Shown piece after piece: positions 1-6,494 of a DNA stretch of 12,233 bases (positions within the stretch are counted from its first letter, which is position 1; each line of letters opens with the position of its first letter). Below the pieces are notes generated by a model. It was not told the origin of the DNA. It searched no databases and saw nothing but the letters and a program-made list of their open reading frames with translations. Both the position numbers and the translations under genes were made by a program. The DNA is from JAGVSR01 sp046074825 (lineage in GTDB: Bacteria > Pseudomonadota > Alphaproteobacteria > Rhizobiales > Hyphomicrobiaceae). Location of the stretch: NCBI GenBank assembly GCA_046074825.1, contig JBJTOZ010000254.1, positions 1-12,233 of the forward strand, written 5' to 3'.

Positions 1-2
1 AA

Positions 3-305
3 GCACTTCTCCCAATCATCACGCAAATCATTACAGGTATCCTTGGTGGTCAGGCAGCAAGTGCGGTTATCGGTCAAGCTGTTATGGGACAATTGCCGAA
101 GCTCTTGAGTGGGGCTGTTGGGGGTGTTGTCGGAGGCAGTGTTCTTGGAAGCGCTTTGACTGGTCTTGCGAGCTCTGTGCTTGGAGGGGATCCCGCAACG
201 GGAAGCGCGCTTGGTGGTTTGCTCGGAAATGCTCTGAGTGGAGCAGGCGGTGGAGCTGTGCTCACGGCTATTGTAGGGGCTGTCATGAATTCGATGAAGA
301 AATAA
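3..305 (+). CDS. Glycine-rich hydrophobic protein, 3' part (5' end outside window)
   Basis: The reading frame is open from the first bases of the window, so the true start lies upstream; the internal ATG at 84 is not needed. The visible 100 residues are almost entirely Gly, Ala, Leu, Val and Ser, with repeated small-xxx-small patterns such as GAVGGVVGGSVLGSAL and a final GAGGGAVLTAIVGAVMNSMKK. This looks like glycine-zipper hydrophobic helices ending in a short basic tail. No catalytic motif is visible and I cannot name a function; membrane association or self-assembly is an inference from composition. The last 29 codons are duplicated downstream (1931-2017). Two hairpins, at 308-327 and 346-381, follow the stop codon and probably end transcription. 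Confidence 0.75.
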   Translation, partial: ALLPIITQIITGILGGQAASAVIGQAVMGQLPKLLSGAVGGVVGGSVLGSALTGLASSVLGGDPATGSALGGLLGNALSGAGGGAVLTAIVGAVMNSMKK

Positions 306-307
306 TC

Positions 308-327
308 TTCAGAAAGTATCTTCTGAA
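308..327 (+). terminator. Short hairpin just after the glycine-rich gene
   Basis: TTCAGAA (308-314) pairs perfectly with TTCTGAA (321-327) across a 6-base loop, followed by only four T residues. The stem is retained in the second repeat copy at 2020-2039 with one G-U pair. It may be a weak terminator or a 3'-end protecting hairpin ahead of the stronger one at 346-381. Confidence 0.4.
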
Positions 328-345
328 TTTTCTCTCATAACTTGG

Positions 346-381
346 TAAGTCCATCGTCTAAAAGCGATGGATTTATTTTTT
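346..381 (+). terminator. Rho-independent terminator of the glycine-rich gene
   Basis: TAAGTCCATCG (346-356) pairs with CGATGGATTTA (365-375), giving 11 pairs including one G-U, with an 8-base loop. Six T residues (376-381) follow immediately. It lies about 40 bases past the stop codon at 305. A diverged copy with the same fold lies at 2058-2093. Confidence 0.75.
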
Positions 382-479
382 GCCCTCTTCTGAAATTCAA
401 AAAATCAGTTTGCTTTTTTTAAAGATCACCAATTCCTCGAACAAAGAAAGTCTACTCTCAATTTTCTAATTGCTTGAGG

Positions 480-645
480 TTGTCGATCGGTGCGAATGGG
501 CTCAACGTTTTGGTTCAGTGCCCGTCCATCGAGCTTCGTATTTTCTCTCTTGGGTTGGGTTTTGCCATATCCTTCCTTTTTGAAGAGGGTTTTGCCGATC
601 TCATCCTGAACTAAGGCTGCAGCGACCGAGGCAGCACGCCCCCTT
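480..645 (-). pseudogene. Orphan C-terminal fragment of the OmpA-like gene
   Basis: Read on the minus strand, this segment encodes RAASVAAALVQ and then a diverged tail containing KTQPK, LDGRAL and PIRTDR. It aligns in frame with the last 50-odd residues of the OmpA-domain protein at 2192-3229. The fragment has no start or upstream domain. Its stop codon has changed from TAG to CAA (480-482), so the frame runs on to a TGA at 426-428. The conserved NRRVE signature of the OmpA C-terminus reads NQNVE, losing both arginines. Most differences change amino acids, consistent with loss of constraint. It is a duplication relic rather than a working gene. Confidence 0.8.
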
Positions 646-779
646 AGACATCGCTTGCGTTTAATCCTATAATGAAGTTGAGATATTAAGCATCAAGATG
701 CCTATCATTAAATCAATTGCAATAACGATATTTTGCAAAGGCATATCTTCGTTTCGCTTACGTTTTGGGAGAAGCGCCA

Positions 780-1280
780 ATGAAAATATCAGACGTTGGA
801 TTGAACATAATTAAAGAATTTGAGGGATATTATGCAAAATTACCCAATGGTGATTGTAAGGCTTATAAATGTCCAGCGGGCGTTTGGACAATAGGGTATG
901 GGTGTACCGAGGGGGTAAAGCCTGGAATGGTTTGGACCCAGAAACAGGCCGAAGAGGCTTTGTTAAAAGAAATTTCAAAACTTGAGCAAGGCGTATTGAA
1001 GCTCGTTAAGGCGCCAATCACACAAAATATGTTCGATGCCTTAGTCAGCTTTAGCTACAATTGCGGTTTGGGAGCTTTATCAAAATCAACGGTCTTGAAG
1101 CGAACGAATGAACAAGAGTATCAAGCCGCAGCAAAAGCCTTTGGAATGTGGATTAAGGGCGGCGGGCGCGTGCTACCTGGACTCGTTAAAAGACGTGCCA
1201 AAGAGGCAGAATTATATTTAACGCCACCCATGCCGTCCCCAAAACCTGATACTCCTGACAGAACTCTGGTAGTCAGTTAA
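780..1280 (+). CDS. GH24 phage-type lysozyme (endolysin-like), copy 1
   Basis: 166 residues. This is a muramidase of glycoside hydrolase family 24 (T4/P21 lysozyme type), which cleaves the MurNAc-GlcNAc glycan bond of peptidoglycan. The catalytic Glu is E15 in KEFEG. The T4 Asp20 and Thr26 positions correspond to C31 and T37 in AYKCPAGVWTIGYG; Cys at the first position is common in this subfamily. About seven extra residues (LPNGDC region) separate Glu from this motif compared with T4. The family core follows: DALVSFSYNCG, a WIKGGG loop and GLVKRR near the end. I chose ATG 780 because GGGAGAAG at 767-774 gives a good ribosome site and the paralogue at 5792 starts at the same residue; the TTG at 765 adds five residues without support. 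There is no signal peptide and no holin or other phage gene beside it. It sits inside the insert between the two repeat A copies. Confidence 0.9.
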   Translation: MKISDVGLNIIKEFEGYYAKLPNGDCKAYKCPAGVWTIGYGCTEGVKPGMVWTQKQAEEALLKEISKLEQGVLKLVKAPITQNMFDALVSFSYNCGLGALSKSTVLKRTNEQEYQAAAKAFGMWIKGGGRVLPGLVKRRAKEAELYLTPPMPSPKPDTPDRTLVVS

Positions 1281-1391
1281 AAAGCGCAAATAGCTATTTC
1301 TTCCAACTTTTAGAAAGTTTCACAGATGAGGAGTTCCCCAACGGGAAATTGCTGATCGTGCGTTAAGATTTCGTTTTGAGGAGGAGCAGAA

Positions 1392-1424
1392 ATGCCTGCA
1401 AATGAAAAAGCTTTTACGGTTTGA
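1392..1424 (+). CDS. Possible ten-residue leader peptide or remnant of a broken gene
   Basis: ATG at 1392 is preceded by AGGAGGAG with 7-base spacing, the best ribosome site in the window, yet the frame stops after MPANEKAFTV. Nothing recognisable continues in the other two frames. It may be the start of a gene destroyed by mutation, a leader peptide, or chance. I could not link it to a family. Confidence 0.2.
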   Translation: MPANEKAFTV

Positions 1425-1606
1425 TTGCGTATCCGAGACGTTTTTCAAAAGTGTGTGGTGATTTAAAGTTGATTTTTAATATCATCGGTAAAATATCAAA
1501 AGTCATGGGTCTATCCTTACTCCTTTAGGACAGAAGCTTGAAACAGATGCATGATGCTGACAGTTGATAAAGCCAATAAAGGATCAAGCAGACTTTAAAA
1601 TGTACA

Positions 1607-1649
1607 ACAGACTTCTCGCTAAAGTGTAATTAGAGTTGAGAAAGTCTGT
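1607..1649. repeat. Imperfect inverted repeat (hairpin) upstream of the small-gene promoter
   Basis: ACAGACTTCTC (1607-1617) pairs with GAGAAAGTCTGT (1638-1649) with one bulged A and a 20-base loop. No T tract follows, so it is not a standard terminator on the plus strand. A further GCAGACTTT occurs at about 1588-1596, so the left arm is partly repeated. Role unknown. Confidence 0.4.
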
Positions 1650-1704
1650 GCTCTGAGGTGGGGCTTCTAAGCTTTGAAGCTTGGCAAAAGATGAAGACCT
1701 TTGA

Positions 1705-1733
1705 TTGACACTTATTGATCAGATTAATAGAAT
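1705..1733 (+). promoter_or_regulatory. Strong sigma-70 type promoter for the 51-residue gene
   Basis: A perfect TTGACA (1705-1710), a 17-base spacer and TAGAAT (1728-1733, five of six consensus bases). Transcription would begin near 1740, leaving a leader of about 35 bases before the ATG at 1775. It is the best promoter match found in the window. Confidence 0.75.
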
Positions 1734-1774
1734 GTGAATCTATCGCATAATCGGCGACAACTATGGAGACAAGC

Positions 1775-1930
1775 ATGGTCAAGAGAACGACGCAGCGAAG
1801 TTCAAAAGGTACGAAGCTCTATGCCGTGCGAGACGCAAAGGGGCGCTTCAAGGATATTCAGACCTTCAAGCGAGCCCATAGTCAGGACATCAAGCGCAGC
1901 AGCAAGGCTGAAAAAGCAAAAAAAAAGTAG
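1775..1930 (+). CDS. Small basic protein, 51 residues
   Basis: Starts MVKRTTQRSSKGTKLYAVRD, continues with KGRFKDIQTFKRAH and ends in a lysine run. 18 of 51 residues are Lys or Arg and only four are acidic. The KLYAVRD..GRFKDIQT(Y/F)KRAH pattern resembles a small uncharacterised protein I associate with alphaproteobacteria, from memory and unchecked. Function is unknown; nucleic-acid or ribosome binding is only a guess from charge. Support for a real gene: GGAGA at 1765-1769 with five-base spacing, a near-consensus promoter at 1705-1733 and a terminator at 2058-2093. An in-frame ATG at 1763 would add four residues but overlaps the ribosome site. The TAG stop is followed in the same frame by 28 codons from the glycine-rich gene, so readthrough would add a hydrophobic tail. 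Confidence 0.75.
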   Translation: MVKRTTQRSSKGTKLYAVRDAKGRFKDIQTFKRAHSQDIKRSSKAEKAKKK

Positions 1931-2017
1931 GATCTTGAAAATGCTCTGATTGGTGCAGGCGGCGGAGCTGCGCTCACGGCAATTGTAGGGGCTGTCATGA
2001 ATGCGATAATGAAATAA
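1931..2017 (+). pseudogene. Orphan 3' fragment of the glycine-rich gene
   Basis: Translates to DLENALIGAGGG then AALTAIVGAVMNAIMK and a TAA, matching LLGNALSGAGGG and AVLTAIVGAVMNSMKK at the end of the gene at 3-305. It has no start codon or ribosome site of its own and follows the TAG of the 51-residue gene in the same frame. The reading frame is intact and changes are conservative. It is most simply a duplication relic, though it could be translated by stop readthrough. Confidence 0.75.
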
Positions 2018-2057
2018 TCTTTAGAAAGTATCTTCTGAATTTACTCTCATAATTCGA

Positions 2058-2093
2058 TAAATCCATTGCCTAAAAGCGATAGATTTATTTTTT
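2058..2093 (+). terminator. Rho-independent terminator in repeat copy 2
   Basis: TAAATCCATTGC (2058-2069) pairs with GCGATAGATTTA (2076-2087), with one C-A mismatch and one G-U pair and a 6-base loop, followed by TTTTTT (2088-2093). It is the counterpart of the hairpin at 346-381 and is placed to end transcripts of the 51-residue gene. Confidence 0.65.
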
Positions 2094-2191
2094 GCCCTCT
2101 TCTGAAATTCAAAAAATCAGATTTGCTTTGCAAGGATCACCGCTTCTTCGAACAAGGAAAGTCAACAGAAACTATTCTAATTTATCCAAGG

Positions 2192-3229
2192 CTATCGATC
2201 GGTACGAATGAGCTCAACGCGTCGGTTCAGTGCCCGTCCATCGAGCGTAGCATTATCCCCCTTGGGTTGAGTTTGGCCTAATCCGTCCGTTTTGAGGCGG
2301 GTTTTGTCGATCCCTTCCTGAACTAAGGCTGCAGCGACCGAGGCAGCACGTTCCTTTGAGAGCTTCTTATTGTAGTTTGCATCGCCAATGGAGTCCGTAT
2401 GTCCATTGATCTGAAATGTCCATGTTGGATTGCTCTTGAGTGTTGTAGCAATATCTTTAATCAATTTGCTGGATTCGGGCCGGAGTGTCGCCTTGTCAAA
2501 ATCAAAATGCAGCCCATAAACATCATATTTTTTTAATGTGTTTAACGACTGCTCCATGGCTGAGCGCATGGAAGCCCCTGCTGTCACGCGAACTACTCGC
2601 TCAGATCGCACCTGTTTTTCCCAACTGAATTGAATAGCGCTCTGCAGCATGATAGGATTGTTTATATTATCGAGAAAATAAAAGTCGCCATTGGCCGATT
2701 TGTCTCCACTGCTAAAGGTTCCTTTAGCATGCACTGTGGGTACTTCCATCACCTGGTTTTCAATCATCAGAGGGATTCGAATATTCTTCTCAACTAGTGT
2801 TAATTGACCGTCGATTTTTGAAAGTTTTTGATCATAAACTAAAGAAAGAGAGGTTTTACCAGAATCGCGAAGTTCGAGAAGAGAAGCGCCAGAAATTCCC
2901 AAAGATGTTGTGCCTGGAATGACGAGAGGCATACTCTCTGCGTAACCTAGCACATAGGCGTTCGATTTTTGACGGTCAGAAATTTGAATATTACGCGACA
3001 TAATCAGTCCGCGTGTGCTTTGGTAGTTCAAGGAGATCAAATCAGGAGTGACTGTGGTAAATGTCACCGTACTTTCTGCGTCAGGCCCAAAGCTGTTGCT
3101 GAAGGCCGTAGTTATCTGGCCGCCAACATGAGGGAGAAGAGGACTTGGTTCTGCGGCTGATCCCACGATGTGCTGTGTGATTAAGGCGAATGAGAAAAAT
3201 AGAGCGCCCAAAAATAATTTGAACTTCAT
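2192..3229 (-). CDS. Secreted OmpA-domain protein
   Basis: 345 residues. A signal peptide (about 1-25: basic start, hydrophobic stretch, cut near VGSAA) sends it to the envelope. Residues about 240-345 form an OmpA/MotB C-terminal domain that binds diaminopimelate in peptidoglycan: LHFDFDKATLRP, INGHTDSIGD (D279) and LNRRVEL (R336/R337). Residues 26-235 are beta-rich but I do not recognise an OmpA-type eight-strand barrel, so it may be periplasmic rather than an integral porin. I chose the ATG at 3229 because AGAGGAGA lies just upstream; the TTG at 3265 adds 12 residues that would precede the signal peptide. It is convergent with the glycine-rich relic, and its final 165 bases are duplicated at 480-645. 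Likely role: tethering the envelope to the wall. Confidence 0.85.
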   Translation of the reverse strand: MKFKLFLGALFFSFALITQHIVGSAAEPSPLLPHVGGQITTAFSNSFGPDAESTVTFTTVTPDLISLNYQSTRGLIMSRNIQISDRQKSNAYVLGYAESMPLVIPGTTSLGISGASLLELRDSGKTSLSLVYDQKLSKIDGQLTLVEKNIRIPLMIENQVMEVPTVHAKGTFSSGDKSANGDFYFLDNINNPIMLQSAIQFSWEKQVRSERVVRVTAGASMRSAMEQSLNTLKKYDVYGLHFDFDKATLRPESSKLIKDIATTLKSNPTWTFQINGHTDSIGDANYNKKLSKERAASVAAALVQEGIDKTRLKTDGLGQTQPKGDNATLDGRALNRRVELIRTDR

Positions 3230-3565
3230 TCTTTTCTCCTCTGTATTCTCAACTTTAAAGCTCAAGGAGGATCATTTATTATGGTATTTTTTTAAAGTGC
3301 AATGAGTGTTTAGGAAAGAAAAGTATTTATACACCGATTGATAGAGAACTCATAAAAATCAGAAAATTATAAAAGGGTTTCACTGCCTAAGCTAATGCAC
3401 AATCCACTGAAAGCTATAAATTTCAAAACTTGAAAAGTACTACTTCTATAGAAAAGGAATGTCTTTTAACCTTCCTTATCGGCATTTTAAAACTTTTTAT
3501 ATCTTCATGTTCGAGGTATCAAAAAAACGAAACTAGATCTCTTTTCCCTTTTGTTTTGGGATCAT
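3230..3565. other. Spacer between the L,D-transpeptidase and ompA-like genes
   Basis: AT-rich with no supported gene. On the minus strand a perfect TATAAT occurs at 3366-3371, without a good -35 partner; it could drive the ompA-like gene with a leader of about 130 bases, at low confidence. The plus-strand frame here overlaps the end of the transpeptidase gene and looks spurious. Confidence 0.4.
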
Positions 3566-5239
3566 CTAATCATACCAGTAACGCTGGCGTTTTTTCTCCA
3601 AACGACGCACTTCTTTCTCAAAGCGGCGACGTTCGCGTTCTGCCCTTCGACGATCATCTTCATCGCTTGAATTGAAAAGTGCACTCCAGTAGGAATTATA
3701 ATAATAGCGATTGGGTGTCCAACGAGGTCTTTTGATAATTCCCCCTTGGGGCTCTCCGCTGATGAGAACAATAAATTCCGTAGACTTTCCCGTCTCTTTG
3801 TGCGGTTCTTCATCCGTAATTATGAGCGATGAGCCTGGCCACACATACTCTGAAACCCTGTTTTTAACTTCAGGCGGAAACTGAACACGTTGAAGGGCGT
3901 CGAAAGCCTCACTTGGTTCTAGTTGGGAGTAATTGCGCCGTAATTTCTTCTTTGCGTTGGCATTTTCATAATAAGAAATTCCGTAAAGATCGGGTTGCGA
4001 TTTGGGAAGCGAAACAACGTTCCACTGAACCTCTTCACCGCTCTTGTTATAATTTAAAGCTGTATAGATATGTGTTCCAATTGATTGATCGGGATTTTCA
4101 ATTGTAATTTCAGTTTCCATAATCTGCTCCAAGCCCTGCCGAACGTAGACGCGTTGCTTTTTAAGGCTTACTAAAACAGAAACAGGAAGTAGGCGGAGCT
4201 TGGCTTCATTGGCGATGCGAAGGGCATCCTGATAGTTGGTATCTAACTTGTTTAATTCCGCTTTTGCAGCATCGAGCGCTGCATTCGTTTGGTCGATTTC
4301 GGAGCGAACCTGAGTAATATCAAGATCAATAGAGGCTTGTTTCTCTAGAAGAGCTAATCGTGCATTGGTTGCCGCTGTCATTTCTTTGGCAGTCTTTGTT
4401 CTTCTGAACGACCACTCCATCCTAAGCAGAGAATTTTCAGAATTTTTTCTCAAGCGCTCTGACAGCTTTTGTTTTTTTAATAACTCATTACGTTGAGACG
4501 TGAGATCCTCAATTTTGCTTTTGGGTATTTCTAATAATTCTCCGAGCTCTTTGGCTTTTAAATCCAGAAAATAAGCCCTTTGTTTTAGATGCTGTTGTTG
4601 CTGGTTGCGTAATGGCCAATTTTGAACATCGGGCATCAGAGTTTCATTAAAGAGACCCTCTTCAATGATAAAGGGTGATGCTGGGGTAGTATCCTTTGGC
4701 TCCACATTGTGAAGTTGAGGTTGAAAGAGAGCAGGATGGCTAAGAGAGGATGGTGTGACCTCATTACGGGCCACGATGACCCGCATCCCTAAACGGGTGA
4801 GCCCAAATATTTTCTCTGCAAAATTATACGGCAATCGTACACATCCATGTGAAGCAGGATATCCTGGCAAATCTCCAGCATGAAGAGAAAGACCCGACCA
4901 TGTGATCCTTTGCATAAAAGGCATTGATGCATCATCGTATATATTTGAATAATGCTCTGCTTCCTTTTGAAGAAGACTATAAATGCCAACAGGAGTTTCA
5001 TAATTTCTTTGGCCACTTGAAATTCTTGATTTGAAGTTATTTCCATCTTTATCAAAAAGGGAAATTGTCTGATCGTCTATAGAGACGATGGCCATTACGG
5101 CTTGCCCTGAAAAAAGAGCATTAGTGTTATCGATTGTAAGATTTTTAGAGGAGGCGGCAAGAATAGTATTGAGAAAGATAGTAAGAAATATAATTGCAAA
5201 ACTAAAGAAATTCTGCCTGAAGAATTTTAAAGAAAACAT
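3566..5239 (-). CDS. Exported L,D-transpeptidase (YkuD/ErfK type) with central coiled coil
   Basis: 557 residues. The family forms 3-3 peptidoglycan cross-links or attaches proteins to the wall with a catalytic cysteine. A signal peptide or anchor occupies about 1-29. The YkuD domain spans about 45-158, with the motif H120-x9-S130-H-G-C133-V-R135, so the full active site is present. Residues 216-350 are rich in Lys, Glu, Leu and Gln with heptad-like spacing, a probable coiled coil. Residues 350-495 (VSVLVSLKKQRVYVRQG, PIGTH-like SIGTH, WPGSSLIITD, ETGKSTEFIVL) look like a second conserved domain seen with alphaproteobacterial L,D-transpeptidases. The tail (527-557) is a charged Arg/Glu helix ending in RYWYD. 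The protein is longer than simple YkuD enzymes. The ribosome site before the ATG is weak. It is transcribed alone. Confidence 0.88.
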   Translation of the reverse strand: MFSLKFFRQNFFSFAIIFLTIFLNTILAASSKNLTIDNTNALFSGQAVMAIVSIDDQTISLFDKDGNNFKSRISSGQRNYETPVGIYSLLQKEAEHYSNIYDDASMPFMQRITWSGLSLHAGDLPGYPASHGCVRLPYNFAEKIFGLTRLGMRVIVARNEVTPSSLSHPALFQPQLHNVEPKDTTPASPFIIEEGLFNETLMPDVQNWPLRNQQQQHLKQRAYFLDLKAKELGELLEIPKSKIEDLTSQRNELLKKQKLSERLRKNSENSLLRMEWSFRRTKTAKEMTAATNARLALLEKQASIDLDITQVRSEIDQTNAALDAAKAELNKLDTNYQDALRIANEAKLRLLPVSVLVSLKKQRVYVRQGLEQIMETEITIENPDQSIGTHIYTALNYNKSGEEVQWNVVSLPKSQPDLYGISYYENANAKKKLRRNYSQLEPSEAFDALQRVQFPPEVKNRVSEYVWPGSSLIITDEEPHKETGKSTEFIVLISGEPQGGIIKRPRWTPNRYYYNSYWSALFNSSDEDDRRRAERERRRFEKEVRRLEKKRQRYWYD

Positions 5240-5791
5240 CTGTTATGACCCAAAATAAATTCTCTTATGGGAGAAGTGCCCCATCTCGTTAGAGCAAAAA
5301 AAAAGGAGAAGACGCAAGAATAATATTTTGCTTATAGTTAATTTCAAACTTATGAGAAAAAGAGGGTAATTATCTCAACGCTTGCAATTCTTAACTATCG
5401 AATGCTTAATAATATCTTAAAATAAGAACGCCAATGTTTTTTCATTTTTTGCATTGACATATTTGTCTTTTCCAACCTAGCATGAATTTCTTAATTCAGA
5501 TATTTTTGCATCTAATACGAAAGATGAAATCAATTTAAAATCATCACTTTTGAATTTATGATTCCCTATTTTTTTTATAAATTATTTTATATCTAATCCT
5601 TAAAATAGGTACGTTGTGTAAACTCATCCTTTTGCCCTCTGAGGCTTTCAGCGTAAACATCGCAGAAAGATTAAAAGTTATCTTTTGAAGGGCTGTATAA
5701 TTTTATAAAAAAATATTCGCAGAATAAAATTCCATTTTTTTCTGAACTCACGCTTCTCTTTGAAGTACAATATCTTTCACGAGAAAATAAA
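5240..5791. other. Long AT-rich spacer upstream of lysozyme copy 2
   Basis: No gene supported on either strand. It should contain the divergent promoters for the transpeptidase gene (minus) and the second lysozyme (plus). Apart from the candidate promoter at 5454-5483 only homopolymer A/T runs stand out. Confidence 0.5.
5454..5483 (+). promoter_or_regulatory. Candidate sigma-70 promoter upstream of lysozyme copy 2
   Basis: Perfect TTGACA at 5454-5459, then 18 bases, then TAGCAT (5478-5483, four of six consensus bases). It lies about 310 bases before the ATG at 5792, so a long leader would be needed. A closer TACAAT at 5766-5771 has no good -35. Confidence 0.3.
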
Positions 5792-6280
5792 ATGAGACTT
5801 TCTGAGTTCGGATTGAACTTCATAAAAGAATTTGAGGGATATCATGATAAATTGCCAAATGGTGATTGTAGAGCCTATCGTCGTTCGTCGGGTGTGTGTG
5901 TTCTCGGTTATGGATGCACCGATGGCGTAAAGTTGGGAATGATTTGGACACAAAAGCAGGCTGAAGAAGCTTTATTAAAAGAGCTGGCTTGGCATGAGAA
6001 TAATGTGACCCTTCTCGTTAAAACGTCTCTTACGCAGAATATGTACGACGCGCTCGTCAGCTTTAGCTACAATTGCGGCATGCCATCTTTGATAAATTCA
6101 GAAATAGTGCGGCGGATTAATGCGGAGGACTATGAGGGAGCGGCGAAAGCTTTTGGAATGGACGTTAAGGATCGGGGTCATTTGTTGTCAACGCACGACA
6201 AGCGCAGAGCAACGGAAGCGGAGTTATTTTTAACGCCCTCTAAGGATGTCCGGACATTCCAACATTCTAAAGCATCTTAG
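5792..6280 (+). CDS. GH24 lysozyme paralogue with degenerate active site
   Basis: 162 residues, roughly 60% identical by eye to the lysozyme at 780-1280, same start and same fold markers (FIKEFEGY, LPNGDC, WTQKQAEEALLKE, DALVSFSYNCG). The catalytic Glu (E15) is kept. The block AYKCPAGVWTIGYG of copy 1 reads AYRRSSGVCVLGYG here: the C31 (T4 Asp20) position is Arg and the T37 (T4 Thr26) position is Val. The WIKGGG and GLVKRR segments are also altered to DVKDRG and THDKRR. The frame is nevertheless intact for its whole length. It is probably impaired as a muramidase; it may be a wall-binding or regulatory paralogue, or an early pseudogene. The ribosome site is weak, and a terminator follows directly. 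Confidence 0.8.
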   Translation: MRLSEFGLNFIKEFEGYHDKLPNGDCRAYRRSSGVCVLGYGCTDGVKLGMIWTQKQAEEALLKELAWHENNVTLLVKTSLTQNMYDALVSFSYNCGMPSLINSEIVRRINAEDYEGAAKAFGMDVKDRGHLLSTHDKRRATEAELFLTPSKDVRTFQHSKAS

Positions 6281-6304
6281 GAGAGGATACTCCTCAAGTT
6301 TTTT
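6279..6304 (+). terminator. Rho-independent terminator of lysozyme copy 2
   Basis: AGGAG (6279-6283) pairs with CTCCT (6290-6294), or alternatively GAGGA (6283-6287) with TCCTC (6291-6295). TTTTTT follows at 6299-6304. The hairpin overlaps the last bases of the TAG stop codon. Confidence 0.55.
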
Positions 6305-6494
6305 GATCTTTCGACATAGGTCAAAAAGAAAATATAAACTGATACTATGATGATGTAAACTAGATCAGTAACTTCTGAATGAGGTGAATGACTTTCCCCA
6401 TGAAGTTTTACAAAACGTTTCCGTTAGAGGACGTGATGTGCATGAGGCTTAGGAAAAAGAAATTGAGATTTTAATCTTTAGAATTTTTTTCTAA

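Larger units (their letters stand above)
219..645 (+). repeat. Long direct repeat A, copy 1
   Basis: About 420 bases match 1931-2357 at a constant offset of 1712, so there is no net insertion or deletion. By eye, identity is roughly 90% in the first 180 bases and nearer 80% in the rest. The copy begins inside the glycine-rich gene, crosses its stop and terminator, and ends in a fragment of the ompA-like 3' end read on the minus strand. Homology stops near 638-645, where the sequence no longer resembles ompA. Confidence 0.9.
1281..1704. other. Non-coding spacer after lysozyme copy 1
   Basis: No convincing gene. Visible items: AACTTT-TAG-AAAGTT at 1305-1319, a weak AT-rich hairpin without a T tract; a textbook ribosome site (AGGAGGAG, 1379-1386) before a ten-codon frame at 1392-1424; and an imperfect inverted repeat at 1607-1649. 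The stretch could be the remains of decayed genes. Confidence 0.5.
1931..2357 (+). repeat. Long direct repeat A, copy 2
   Basis: Matches 219-645 at a constant offset of 1712. This copy holds the end of the glycine-rich frame as a relic and the true 3' end of the ompA-like gene. Its left edge falls at the codon after the TAG of the 51-residue gene; the right edge lies inside the OmpA domain near 2350-2357, where copy 1 loses homology. Confidence 0.9.

Noticed and set aside
765..779. TTG start for lysozyme copy 1
   Set aside because: The ATG at 780 has a good ribosome site which the TTG start would place inside the coding region, and the paralogue begins at the matching residue.
1734..1949. 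71-codon plus-strand frame
   Set aside because: It is a different frame of the 51-residue gene, overlaps the promoter -10 region and has no ribosome site; the composition is that of a frame-shifted shadow.
2066..2281. Plus-strand frame across the terminator and the ompA-like 3' end
   Set aside because: It starts inside a terminator hairpin and runs antisense to the OmpA domain.
3529..3565. Possible terminator after the L,D-transpeptidase gene
   Set aside because: The pairing TAGAT/ATCTA plus CCC/GGG is interrupted by internal loops; the T-rich tail is suggestive but the stem is too weak to call.
6247..6256. Palindrome TGTCCGGACA near the end of lysozyme copy 2
   Set aside because: It lies inside the coding region, is short, and has no T tract or partner site.
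6388..6474. 28-codon frame starting MTFPMKFYKTF
   Set aside because: AGGTGA lies too close to the ATG, the sequence resembles no family I know, and length is within chance expectation.
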